From Gemmiger gallinarum (GTDB lineage: Bacteria > Bacillota > Clostridia > Oscillospirales > Ruminococcaceae): a stretch of DNA of 64,000 nt. Under the pieces are notes generated by a model, which was not told the DNA's origin, searched no databases, and saw nothing but the letters and a program-made list of their open reading frames with translations. Of this stretch, positions 7,719 through 15,587 are shown one piece after another. The stretch covers positions 62,001 through 126,000 of the forward strand of contig NZ_JADCKC010000001.1 of NCBI RefSeq assembly GCF_014982805.1, in the 5' to 3' direction. The position numbers were made by a program, and so were the translations under genes. Every line of letters begins with the position of its first letter. Position 1 is the first letter of the stretch.

Positions 7719-8848
7719 TGGCAACGGCGGTTTTGCAGCGGCCTCAACCGGCGCAGAAGACCCGTGCACGGCAGAGCGGCCTGGAGCTGCTGCGCATTCT
7801 GTGTATGCTGTTTATCATTGCCGACCACTACGCGGGGCAGAGCGGCGGGGCGGTGTACGATACACTGCCCCATGCATTGCTGTATGCCCTGCTGGGGGCA
7901 GGTTCCCGCATGGGATGCAGCATCTTTGTCATGATTGGTGCCTGGTTTTTGTGTGAGCAGCCCTTCAAAACACGGCGGGTGCTCAATCTGTGGCTCAGTC
8001 TCTGGCTGTACACCGTTCCGCTGACGATTCTGTGCTATTTTGTGCCGGGCAGCGAGGTGGGGCTGGGCACACTTCGCTGGGCGATTTTTCCGGTCAGTAC
8101 CAAACAGCTGTGGTTTGTGGCGGCCTATGTGGTACTGCTGCTGTTGAGCCCTGTGCTGAATCTGGTGCTGCACACGGCATCCCGGCAGTCGCTCCGGGGA
8201 ATGCTCGTCCTGTTTGGCACGCTGCTGGTGGGCTATTCAACCCTGTTTGCTGAGGACGGCGTGTTCTCGGATGTGCTGTGGACCTTCCTGTATGAGTATC
8301 TGCTCGTGGGGTATCTGCGCCGTTACCCGGATAACCGCCTCTCCCGCGCTTTGCAGACCTGGCAGGCGCCGGTGCTGGCTCTGCTTGTTGCCATTGCCCT
8401 GACGGCTCTGCGCGGGGCGGCACTCTGGCAGGGCATCGGCGGCAAACCCATGCAGTATCTGGAATATTACCGCACAGCCCTCTGTGCCGCGCCCAACCTG
8501 CTGTGCGCCCTGGCGTTCTTTTTCTTTTTCAAAAATCTGGCGGTGGGCAGTCTGCGCGCCGTCAATACGGTGGCTTCAGCCACGCTGGGCGTCTACATCA
8601 TCCATCAGACCCCGGCGGTCATGGGCCTTTTGTGGAATGGCATTTTCCACGCGGCGGAACATCCCGGCTCGGCCGGATATGCGCTGTTTGTGATTGTTGC
8701 CATCTTTGCCGCCTGTACCGTGATTGATCTTGCCCGCAGCCGGCTGCTGCTTCGGCCCCTGGAGCGGACCCGCTGGTTTGCTGCGCTCTGCCGCAGGGGA
8801 GATGCCCTGGCTGAGGGGCTGGACAAAATCTTGCCCGCAGGTGATTGA
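7718..8848 (+). CDS. Acyltransferase 3 family membrane protein
   Basis: A 376-residue polytopic membrane protein of the OafA/acyltransferase-3 family (PF01757), which O-acetylates or otherwise acylates cell-surface sugars. It starts with a soluble basic stretch, then GLELLRILCMLFIIADHY, the family's helix 1 with its conserved R and H. About ten hydrophobic segments follow. The ATG at 7718 is chosen over a GTG one codon earlier because AGGAGG is six bases from it and it overlaps the acpS stop. The acceptor is not predictable. The C-terminal cytoplasmic tail is short and basic, with no SGNH domain. Confidence 0.85.
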   Translation: MATAVLQRPQPAQKTRARQSGLELLRILCMLFIIADHYAGQSGGAVYDTLPHALLYALLGAGSRMGCSIFVMIGAWFLCEQPFKTRRVLNLWLSLWLYTVPLTILCYFVPGSEVGLGTLRWAIFPVSTKQLWFVAAYVVLLLLSPVLNLVLHTASRQSLRGMLVLFGTLLVGYSTLFAEDGVFSDVLWTFLYEYLLVGYLRRYPDNRLSRALQTWQAPVLALLVAIALTALRGAALWQGIGGKPMQYLEYYRTALCAAPNLLCALAFFFFFKNLAVGSLRAVNTVASATLGVYIIHQTPAVMGLLWNGIFHAAEHPGSAGYALFVIVAIFAACTVIDLARSRLLLRPLERTRWFAALCRRGDALAEGLDKILPAGD

Positions 8849-8908
8849 AGACGGGCCTTCCTGCTTATACTATTAGCAAAGAAAATTTGCAGTACAGGGA
8901 GGCACCGA

Positions 8909-9280
8909 ATGATGGAAGTACACAGGGGAGAAGTTTTCTACGCCGATCTCAGCCCCGTGGTGGGCTCGGAACAGGGAGGGGTGCGGCCGGTACTTATCGT
9001 GCAGAACGACATCGGCAACCGGCACAGTCCCACGGTGATTGCCGCGGCGATCACCTCCCGCCAGGATAAAAACCGTCTGCCCACCCATATCGGCGTGCGC
9101 GCCGACCGGTGCGGACTTTCCAAGGACAGCATCGTTCTGACGGAGCAGATCCGCACGCTGGATAAGCGCCGCTTAAGGGAAAAGGCGGGGTGCATACCGC
9201 CCGACGACATGCGCCGCGTGGACGAAGCGCTGGAGGTCTCCATGGGGCTTTCGGCACAGAACACGCTCCAGAGCCAGTGA
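8909..9280 (+). CDS. ndoA: EndoA/MazF-family mRNA interferase toxin
   Basis: A 123-residue PemK/MazF-fold ribonuclease that would cleave mRNA at a short specific sequence. The RGEVFYADLSPVVGSEQGG start, the GVRPVLIVQND strand and TVIAAAITSR are characteristic of Firmicutes EndoA, as is LTEQIRTLDKRRL. The ATG at 8909 (or the adjacent one at 8912) follows GGGAGG by six bases. Family members are neutralised by an antitoxin (NdoAI/MazE) that normally lies immediately upstream. Here the upstream interval is 60 bases and the preceding gene is a membrane acyltransferase, so no partner is visible. A bidirectional terminator follows. Confidence 0.9.
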   Translation: MMEVHRGEVFYADLSPVVGSEQGGVRPVLIVQNDIGNRHSPTVIAAAITSRQDKNRLPTHIGVRADRCGLSKDSIVLTEQIRTLDKRRLREKAGCIPPDDMRRVDEALEVSMGLSAQNTLQSQ

Positions 9281-9317
9281 GAACTTAGCCCGCCCGCACA
9301 GACATAATAACGGCAAA

Positions 9318-9384
9318 AAAAGCCGGGGCATCCCACCTCCGCGCAGCTCCCGACAGGGAGGGCGAAGGGGATGTCCCGGCTTTT
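9318..9384. terminator. Long bidirectional terminator
   Basis: A 17-base-pair stem (9318-9334 with 9368-9384, one G-U pair) has A-rich and T-rich ends and an internal smaller fold. It separates the plus-strand EndoA gene from the minus-strand P-loop kinase gene. Confidence 0.8.
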
Positions 9385-9409
9385 CGTTGCGGTCTTTGTG
9401 GTCAGCAGA

Positions 9410-9913
9410 TCAGAAGGCGGCGTGCGCTGCGATCCATTCTGCGGCCTGTTGTGGGGAAATATCGCTCACGTCCAGAGAAATGGTGTTCATTTCTTTGTAG
9501 AGAGGAAGATAGGCGCAGCTTCGCTCCAGAATATCCGGCTGGCGAACTCCGGCAGAGATATCCGCGCCCAGTCTGGACCGCAGAGCGTCCACGGCGGCGG
9601 TCAGGGTAAAGACGGATACCGTCACATTTTCCAGGGTCAGGCGGCGCAGCACCTCATCCAGAATTTCCTGCCTCTGCATGACCCAGCAAAAGATCACCGT
9701 CTCAAACTGGCTGCAGGCCAGAAAGCGGTTAAGTAGACAGGCAATGTTATCCAGCACCAGGGCTTTTGTCTCATTGTTCACGACAAAAGGGGACATGGCC
9801 CAGCACCAGTCGCCGTCCAGAAAGGCGGCGGGTTCCACCAAGGGCAGCAGCGCACGGCAGGTGGATGTCTTGCCCACGCCCATGGTTCCGTTTACCATGA
9901 TCAAACGTTTCAA
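9410..9913 (-). CDS. Small P-loop ATPase/kinase of unknown substrate
   Basis: A 167-residue protein with an N-terminal NGTMGVGKTST Walker A motif, followed by an FLDGDWCW segment that resembles the substrate-binding Asp of shikimate- or gluconate-kinase-like folds, and by VIFCWVMQRQEIL in the Walker B strand region. The size and order suit a nucleoside/sugar-kinase-like P-loop protein, but no family is recognised with confidence. The TTG at 9911-9913 is taken as start because GGGAGG sits eight bases before it and the product then begins MKRLIMVNG, usual for this fold; a longer frame runs upstream to 9946 through the ackA terminator hairpin and is unlikely to be translated. It lies just after acetate kinase on the same strand. 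Confidence 0.7.
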   Translation of the reverse strand: MKRLIMVNGTMGVGKTSTCRALLPLVEPAAFLDGDWCWAMSPFVVNNETKALVLDNIACLLNRFLACSQFETVIFCWVMQRQEILDEVLRRLTLENVTVSVFTLTAAVDALRSRLGADISAGVRQPDILERSCAYLPLYKEMNTISLDVSDISPQQAAEWIAAHAAF

Positions 9914-9938
9914 ATCGGTTTCCTCCCGGATAGGATGC

Positions 9939-9970
9939 AAAAACACGTCCCGCCGTGCGGCGGGACGTGT
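9939..9970 (-). terminator. Rho-independent terminator of ackA
   Basis: On the minus strand a perfect 12-base-pair stem (9959-9970 with 9943-9954, loop of four) is followed by five T residues. It lies 18 bases after the ackA stop. It may be leaky, since the P-loop kinase gene begins only 26 bases further on. Confidence 0.85.
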
Positions 9971-9987
9971 GGAGTTGAACAGCGGAC

Positions 9988-11199
9988 TTACAGCTTTTCA
10001 ATGACATCGCGGGTGTCGCGGGCGATCATCAGTTCCTCGTTGGTCTCGATGACCAGGGTGCGGACACGGGCGCCCCAGGCAGTGATCTCGACAACGTCGG
10101 AGCTCTGCTTGTGCGCATCGCGGTTCTTGTCGGTGTCGATGCGGATGCCCAGCCAATCCATGTGGTGGCAGATCTTGGCGCGGGAGTCGGCGTCATGCTC
10201 GCCGATACCGCCGGTGAAGCAGATGGCGTCAACGCCGCCCATGGCCGCAATATAGCTGCCGATGGTTTTCTTGATCTGGTAGTTCAGCATGTCGCTGGCC
10301 AGCTGTGCACGCTGGTTGCCGGCCTTGGCAGCGGCTTCCACGTCGCGCTTGTCGCTGGAAACGCCGGAGATGCCCAGCAGGCCGGACTTCTTGTTCAGGA
10401 TTTCGTCCAGCTGATGGCCGGTGATCTCCAGGTTGTACTTCAGGTAGTTGACCACGGAGGGGTCCAGGTCGCCGCAGCGGGTGCCCATCATCAGGCCGGC
10501 CAGCGGGGTCATGCCCATGGAAGTATCCACGACCTTGCCCTGGTCCACCGCCGCGATGGAGGAGCCGTTGCCCAGGTGGCAGGTGATAAGCTTCAGGCGC
10601 TCAATGGGCTCTTCCAGGAATTCGGCAGCACGATGGCTGACATACTTGTGGCTGGTGCCGTGGAAGCCGTAGCGACGGACGCCGTACTTCTCATAATATT
10701 CGTAGGGGATGGCGTACATGTAGGCCTTGGGCGGCATGGTGCTGTGGAAAGCAGTGTCAAACACAGCAACGTTGGGCTTGTCTTCGCCGAAGACTTTGTA
10801 GGAAGCCTCGATGCCCAGAATGGCAGCAGGGTTATGCAGCGGAGCGAGAGGGCTCAGATCGCGGATAGCCTGCACGACTTCCGGCGTGATCAGGCAGCTT
10901 TCCTTGAACTTTTCGCCGCCGTGGACAACACGGTGGCCGATGGCGTCGATCTCGGCAACACTGTCGATGACCTTGCCCTCACCGGTGGTCATCTTCTTGA
11001 CCAGCTCGGTAAAGGCTTCGGTATGGGTGGGGAAAATCGCAGGCGTGGTCTTTTTCTCGCCGTTGGCCTCATGGGTGATCATGCTGCTTTCCATACCAAT
11101 GCGCTCGCACAGACCTTTGCACAGGACCTTCTCGCCGTCCATGTCGATGAGCTGATACTTCAAGCTGGATGAACCACAGTTGATAACCAGGACTTTCAT
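9988..11199 (-). CDS. ackA: Acetate kinase
   Basis: Converts acetyl phosphate and ADP to acetate and ATP, the substrate-level phosphorylation step of acetate fermentation. The 403-residue length is normal. Family motifs are present: VINCGSSSLKYQL at the N-terminus, GHRVVHGG, FDTAFHSTMP and HLGNGSSIAAV in the phosphate-binding region. ATG at 11197-11199 follows AAGGAGG. It has a near-consensus promoter and its own terminator, so it is transcribed alone. Phosphotransacetylase, commonly its neighbour, is not in the window. The divergent gene tmcAL also uses acetate. Confidence 0.97.
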   Translation of the reverse strand: MKVLVINCGSSSLKYQLIDMDGEKVLCKGLCERIGMESSMITHEANGEKKTTPAIFPTHTEAFTELVKKMTTGEGKVIDSVAEIDAIGHRVVHGGEKFKESCLITPEVVQAIRDLSPLAPLHNPAAILGIEASYKVFGEDKPNVAVFDTAFHSTMPPKAYMYAIPYEYYEKYGVRRYGFHGTSHKYVSHRAAEFLEEPIERLKLITCHLGNGSSIAAVDQGKVVDTSMGMTPLAGLMMGTRCGDLDPSVVNYLKYNLEITGHQLDEILNKKSGLLGISGVSSDKRDVEAAAKAGNQRAQLASDMLNYQIKKTIGSYIAAMGGVDAICFTGGIGEHDADSRAKICHHMDWLGIRIDTDKNRDAHKQSSDVVEITAWGARVRTLVIETNEELMIARDTRDVIEKL

Positions 11200-11253
11200 A
11201 CTTGGTAATCCTCCTTAATACGGGGGCGTCCCCCTTTTGCACATTACTATTTT

Positions 11254-11282
11254 ATTATATAATGGAACCATGGCCATTTCAA
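11254..11282 (-). promoter_or_regulatory. Promoter of ackA
   Basis: Read on the minus strand: TTGAAA (11277-11282), 17 bases, TATAAT (11254-11259). Transcription should start near 11247. The leader has a short GGGGG/CCCCC hairpin at about 11222-11234 just before the ribosome binding site. Confidence 0.8.
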
Positions 11283-11334
11283 GAAGCAAATTGGTACAGT
11301 AGTACATATCTTGCGCATAACAGGAGGTGTTTTC

Positions 11335-12522
11335 ATGGAGTTTGCAGGCATCATTGCCGAGTACGATCCCTTCCACAACGGCCATGCCGAGCAGATCCGT
11401 ATGCTGCGGGCAAAAGGTGCAGGGAAGATCGCCGTCTGCATGAGCGACGGCGCCACCCAGCGGGGCGGCATTCCGCTTTTGCCCAGCCGTGTCCGGGTGG
11501 AGGCTGCGCTGGCGGCGGGAGCGGATCTGGTTCTGGGCCTGCCTGCGCCCTATGCCTGCCTGGGGGCGGAGGGCTTTGCCGCTGCGGGGGTATCCCAGCT
11601 CACAGCCCTGGGCTGCGATACCCTGGCCTTTGGGGCCGAAACTCCCGATGGGGACCTGCTGATGCGTGCCGCCGAACTGGTGGACAGCCCCGCCCTGTCC
11701 CGGCGTCTGCCCGGGCTGATGGGCCAGGGCATGACCTTTGCGGCAGCCCGTGCCGCTGCCGCTGAACAACTGGCTCCCGGTATGGGAAAATTCCTTGAAC
11801 AGCCCAACAATATTCTCGGCGTGGAATACTGCAAGGCCATCCGGCGCCAGGGCAGCCATATGCAGCCTCTGCCGCTGCCCCGGGTAGGCGCAGGCCACAA
11901 TACCGATGAGACGGGAGAAGTTCTTGGGCGCAAAATCGCCTCTGCCAGCAAGCTGCGGGAATTGGCCGCATCGGAAGGCCCCGCTGCGGCGGAGGAGTAT
12001 GTCCCGGCAAGAGCTGCGCTTCTGTATCGGGAGGCCGTTGCCAGAGGGGAACTTTCCGACGGACAGAAGTTCTCCATCGCGGTGCTTTCCCGCCTGCGCA
12101 GCCGCACGCCGGAGGAACTGGCCCGGCTTCGCGGCTTGTCCGAAGGCATTGAAAACCGCCTGTATACGGCGATCCGGAAAGCGGGGGATGTGGAGGAGCT
12201 CTACACGCTGCTCAAGACCAGGCGCTATCCCCATGCCCGCCTGCGCCGTCTGGTGCTGGATGCAGCCATGAATGTCACAGCACAGAGTGTCCCGGATCAG
12301 CCGCCCTGGTTGCATGTGCTGGGGGCCAGACGCAGTGCGCTGAGATTGCTCCGCTATGCCGCACTGCCGGCTTCCACCTCCCTGGCGGAGCTCAGCCGCC
12401 TGTCGGAAGAAGCGGCTGCCCTGAGCAGGCTGCACAGCGAATTTGTGGATTTTTCGGCGCTTTGCAGAGTGCGCACCATGCCGGCGGGACTTGCGTACAC
12501 GGCAAAACCGGTGGTATTATAA
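11335..12522 (+). CDS. tmcAL: tRNA(Met) cytidine acetate ligase
   Basis: TmcAL (YlbM) acetylates the wobble cytidine of elongator tRNA-Met, using acetate and ATP through an acetyl-adenylate. The 395-residue product begins MEFAGIIAEYDPFHNGH, containing the nucleotidyltransferase HxGH-type motif; most relatives have EYNPFHNGH. SDGATQRGGIP and FGAETPDGDLL follow as in the family. The ATG at 11335 is chosen because AGGAGG is seven bases upstream; the frame is open 24 bases further. It is divergent from ackA, which produces acetate. Confidence 0.9.
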   Translation: MEFAGIIAEYDPFHNGHAEQIRMLRAKGAGKIAVCMSDGATQRGGIPLLPSRVRVEAALAAGADLVLGLPAPYACLGAEGFAAAGVSQLTALGCDTLAFGAETPDGDLLMRAAELVDSPALSRRLPGLMGQGMTFAAARAAAAEQLAPGMGKFLEQPNNILGVEYCKAIRRQGSHMQPLPLPRVGAGHNTDETGEVLGRKIASASKLRELAASEGPAAAEEYVPARAALLYREAVARGELSDGQKFSIAVLSRLRSRTPEELARLRGLSEGIENRLYTAIRKAGDVEELYTLLKTRRYPHARLRRLVLDAAMNVTAQSVPDQPPWLHVLGARRSALRLLRYAALPASTSLAELSRLSEEAAALSRLHSEFVDFSALCRVRTMPAGLAYTAKPVVL

Positions 12523-12607
12523 AAAGGAGTTATGGACAAAGCTTGCAGAAGATTGCAACATTGATGCGACCTGAAACTGCAAAATTTGTGCGAAAAGGGG
12601 AAGGTCT

Positions 12608-13888
12608 ATGGCATTGCACGTTATGGATGAGGCGAACCTTTGTTTGGGCTGCAAAAAGCCGCGCTGCCAGGAAGGGTGTCCCATCCACACCAACATTCCG
12701 GAAGTAATTCGCCTGCTCAAGGCCAACAAGCTCAACGAGGCCGGGCGGATGCTGTTCGAGAATAACCCGCTGACCACGGTGTGCAGCCTGGTCTGCAACC
12801 ATGAAAACCAGTGTGAGGGACACTGCGTTCGTGGCATCAAAGGCTCGCCGGTGCATTTCTCGGTCATTGAAAACTACATCTCCTCCACCTATGCCTCTCA
12901 GATGGTCCGCGGCCCGGCCAAGCCCAACGGCAAAAAGGCGGCCATCATCGGCTCCGGCCCTGCGGGACTGACCATCGCGGTCATTCTGGCCCGCTACGGC
13001 TATGATGTCACCATCTTTGAAGCTCACGACAAGATCGGCGGTGTGCTGCGCTACGGCATCCCCGAATTCCGGCTGCCCAAGAGCGTTCTGGATGATTTTG
13101 AATATCGCCACCTGCGCCTCAAGGACATCAAGGGCCGTCCCAATACCGATATTGGTCAGGCCCTCAAGCTGGAGGACCTTTTCCGTGACGGTTACAAGGC
13201 TATTTTCATTGGCACCGGCGTCTGGCGCCCCAATACCCTTGGTGTCAAGGGGGAGAGCCTGGGCAATGTACATTACGCCATCAATTACCTGCAGAACCCG
13301 GATGTCTATCACCTGGGCAACCATGTGGTCATCATCGGCGCGGGCAATGCGGCCATGGATGTGGCCCGCACCGCCATCCGCCATGGCACCCGCCATGTGG
13401 TCTGCGTTTCCATTACCAAAAAGGTGGCGGCCAGCGATTACGAGACCAGCTATGCCAAACTGGAAGGGGTGGAGTTCCTCTTCAACAAAAAGCCGGTGGA
13501 GATCACCGACCGCGGCGTGATTCTGCGAGATCTCGAAGAAGGGGAGGACGGCGCCCTCACCGAGCTGCCCGGTACCGAGATGCTCTACCCGGCGGACAGT
13601 GTCATTGTGTCCATCAGTCAGGGCCCCTGCACCACCCTCTCGGACACGGAAAAGCAGATCCAGATCAATCAGCGGGGGCTGTTTGTGACGGACGAGGTGG
13701 GCCGCACCACCATGCCCGGTGTCTTTGCCTCCGGAGATGCGGTCAAAGGCGCACGTACGGTGGTGGAGGCGGTGGCCTACAGCAAAAAAGTGGCCGAAGC
13801 CATGCACGAATATATGCAGAAATTGCCTCTTGACCCGCCCGATGAGTACGCCAACGTACCGGTTGCCGAAATCGAGGAAGGCAACTGA
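12608..13888 (+). CDS. gltA: GltA-like NAD(P)-dependent FAD/iron-sulfur oxidoreductase
   Basis: A 426-residue member of the glutamate synthase small-chain/NfnB/SudA family. It has N-terminal cysteines for two [4Fe-4S] clusters (CLGCKKPRCQEGCP, then CSLVCNHENQCEGHC), an FAD-binding GSGPAGL motif around residue 118 and an NAD(P)-binding GAGNAAMDVA motif around residue 248. Near the C-terminus is the second FAD segment GVFASGDAVKGARTVVEA. The N-terminus starts about 30-40 residues later than typical homotetrameric GltA proteins. No GOGAT large chain and no NfnA partner lie nearby, so it could be a glutamate synthase of the homotetrameric type or a ferredoxin/NADPH-linked enzyme. AAGGGGAAGG precedes the ATG. 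Confidence 0.8.
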   Translation: MALHVMDEANLCLGCKKPRCQEGCPIHTNIPEVIRLLKANKLNEAGRMLFENNPLTTVCSLVCNHENQCEGHCVRGIKGSPVHFSVIENYISSTYASQMVRGPAKPNGKKAAIIGSGPAGLTIAVILARYGYDVTIFEAHDKIGGVLRYGIPEFRLPKSVLDDFEYRHLRLKDIKGRPNTDIGQALKLEDLFRDGYKAIFIGTGVWRPNTLGVKGESLGNVHYAINYLQNPDVYHLGNHVVIIGAGNAAMDVARTAIRHGTRHVVCVSITKKVAASDYETSYAKLEGVEFLFNKKPVEITDRGVILRDLEEGEDGALTELPGTEMLYPADSVIVSISQGPCTTLSDTEKQIQINQRGLFVTDEVGRTTMPGVFASGDAVKGARTVVEAVAYSKKVAEAMHEYMQKLPLDPPDEYANVPVAEIEEGN

Positions 13889-13922
13889 CGAGAAGAGCAT
13901 TGCCGGCGAAACCGTAAAAAAT

Positions 13923-13965
13923 GCCCGCGTTCTTTTCCACAGGGAAAGGAACGCGGGCTTTTTAT
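13923..13965 (+). terminator. Terminator after the gltA-like gene
   Basis: A 16-base-pair stem (13923-13938 with 13943-13958, one G-U pair), a four-base loop and a run of five T. Confidence 0.9.
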
Positions 13966-14037
13966 ATTTCATGCGGATGAAATATCCGAATGCCGGTCAA
14001 AATCCATCCGGACAAGAAATTCAGAATGTCGGAAGAG

Positions 14038-14616
14038 TCATTTCCCGGAGCGGCGGGGCTTTTTCCGCACACTGTACCCGAACTTGCCCAGCCGGCGGCC
14101 CAGTGCCAGATAGTCGCCGTGGGAGTAAACAATGAGCTTGGCACGGTTGAGACAGAGCTTTCCGTTTTCATCCAGAAGGCTTTCGTCCACATCCACGGCA
14201 ACCACCTCCGCCAGAAAAAGATCGTGGCTGCCCAGAGGAATGCGCTGGGTCACCTTGCACTCCAGATTGACGGGGCTTTGTTCCAGCAGCACGGTGCCGA
14301 CCTGAGCGGCAGGCAGGGCGGAAAGTTTCATCTCCCGGAACTTGTCCACATCCCGGCCGCTTTTGACGCCGCACCAGTCCACCGCGCGGGTGAGACTTTC
14401 GGTGGGCAGGTTGATGACGAACTCGCCGCTGTCACAGATGAGGCTGTGGCTGTACCGTTCCGGCCGCACGCTGATGCTGACCATGGGCGGCTGAGTGCAG
14501 ATGGTACCGCACCAGCCCACCGTGATGAGGTTGGGGTGATCCGCAGGTCCGCAGCTGACCAGAACCGGCGGCTCCGGGTTAAGCAGGGTGGAACCCTTCC
14601 ATACCTGACGTGCCAT
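14038..14616 (-). CDS. Flavin reductase-like (FMN-binding split-barrel) protein
   Basis: A 192-residue protein of the flavin reductase/flavoredoxin family, which binds FMN and passes electrons from reduced pyridine nucleotides or iron-sulfur proteins. The NLITVGWCGTICTQPPMVSI segment is the family's flavin-binding entry, and FVINLPTESLTRAVDWCG plus VDKFREMKL match the second conserved block. It lies three bases from the glycosyltransferase gene and is the third gene of the Crp-regulator operon. The C-terminus ends in a basic RKKPRRSGK tail. Its electron partner is not identifiable from context. Confidence 0.82.
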   Translation of the reverse strand: MARQVWKGSTLLNPEPPVLVSCGPADHPNLITVGWCGTICTQPPMVSISVRPERYSHSLICDSGEFVINLPTESLTRAVDWCGVKSGRDVDKFREMKLSALPAAQVGTVLLEQSPVNLECKVTQRIPLGSHDLFLAEVVAVDVDESLLDENGKLCLNRAKLIVYSHGDYLALGRRLGKFGYSVRKKPRRSGK

Positions 14617-14618
14617 GT

Positions 14619-15587
14619 TTATTCCTCCTCGTCCCAGGTCCGCTCGCTGATAATGTAGCGCGGCCGGGCCTTGGTTTCCATATAGATCTTTCCGATATAC
14701 TCCCCGATGACGCCCAGGCAGATGAGCTGAACGCCGGACACAAAGCAGATGATGCTGGTCGTGCTGGCCCAGCCCGAAACGGTGTGTCCCAGAACAGCCT
14801 GCACCACAGCCCAGATCACCCCGATAAAGCTGATAAGTGCCACTAAAACGCCGAAGCCGGTGATCAGGCGGATGGGCTTGACCGACAGGCTGGTAATGCC
14901 GTCAAAGGCCAGGGCCAGCATTTTGGACAGGGGATAGTGACTTTCCCCGGCCAGACGCTCGTGACGTTCGTAGGCAACGCTGGTGCTCTTGAAGCCGACC
15001 AGCGGAACCATGCCCCGCAAAAACAGGTTAACTTCCTTGAAGTTGGCGAACTCTTTCAGCACCCGGGCGCTCATCAGGCGGTAGTCGGCATGGTTGAAGA
15101 CCACCTCGGCTCCCATGCCATTGAGCAGCTTGTAAAAGCTCTCGGCGGTGAATCGCTTGAAGAAGGTATCGGTGGCGCGGCTGCTGCGTACGCCGTAGAC
15201 GACCTCGCAGCCATCGTGATAAGCCTCCACCATCTTGTCCATGGCGTTGATGTCGTCCTGGCCGTCGCAGTCGATGGAGATGGTGATGTCGCAGCGGCAG
15301 CGTGCCTCCATCAGGCCGGCCAGCACAGCATTCTGATGTCCCCGGTTGCGGCTTTGACTGATGCCCAGATAGTGCGGGTCGCTTTTGGCAAGATTGCAGA
15401 TGATCTCCCAGGTTTTGTCCCTGGAGCCGTCGTTGACAAACAGGATGCGGCTGTCAGGGCTGATACTGCCTGCCGCGGCCAGCTGCTCGATTTTCTGCAG
15501 AAACAGCGGCGCGGTGATGGGCAGGACTTCCTGCTCGTTGTAGCAGGGGATGACGATATACAAAACCGGTTGGCTGGGGTGTTTCAT
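14619..15587 (-). CDS. Family 2 glycosyltransferase, DPM1/GtrB type
   Basis: A 322-residue glycosyltransferase expected to move a sugar from a nucleotide donor to undecaprenyl phosphate. The N-terminal GT-A domain has YIVIPCYNEQEVL, FVNDGSRDKTW and SIDCDGQDD, a DxD-like metal-binding motif in which the family usually has DxDLQDP/DLQD. Two C-terminal membrane helices (about 235-257 and 272-294) precede the IGEYIGKIYMETKARPRY element characteristic of bactoprenol glycosyltransferases. Its start overlaps the regulator's stop by four bases (ATGA), so the two genes are translationally coupled. The sugar is not predictable. Confidence 0.88.
   Translation of the reverse strand: MKHPSQPVLYIVIPCYNEQEVLPITAPLFLQKIEQLAAAGSISPDSRILFVNDGSRDKTWEIICNLAKSDPHYLGISQSRNRGHQNAVLAGLMEARCRCDITISIDCDGQDDINAMDKMVEAYHDGCEVVYGVRSSRATDTFFKRFTAESFYKLLNGMGAEVVFNHADYRLMSARVLKEFANFKEVNLFLRGMVPLVGFKSTSVAYERHERLAGESHYPLSKMLALAFDGITSLSVKPIRLITGFGVLVALISFIGVIWAVVQAVLGHTVSGWASTTSIICFVSGVQLICLGVIGEYIGKIYMETKARPRYIISERTWDEEE

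Noticed and set aside
12524-12564. Ten-codon leader peptide between tmcAL and the gltA-like gene
   Set aside because: ATG at 12532 follows AGGAG by only two bases, there is no attenuator-like hairpin, and any short frame of this size can arise by chance.
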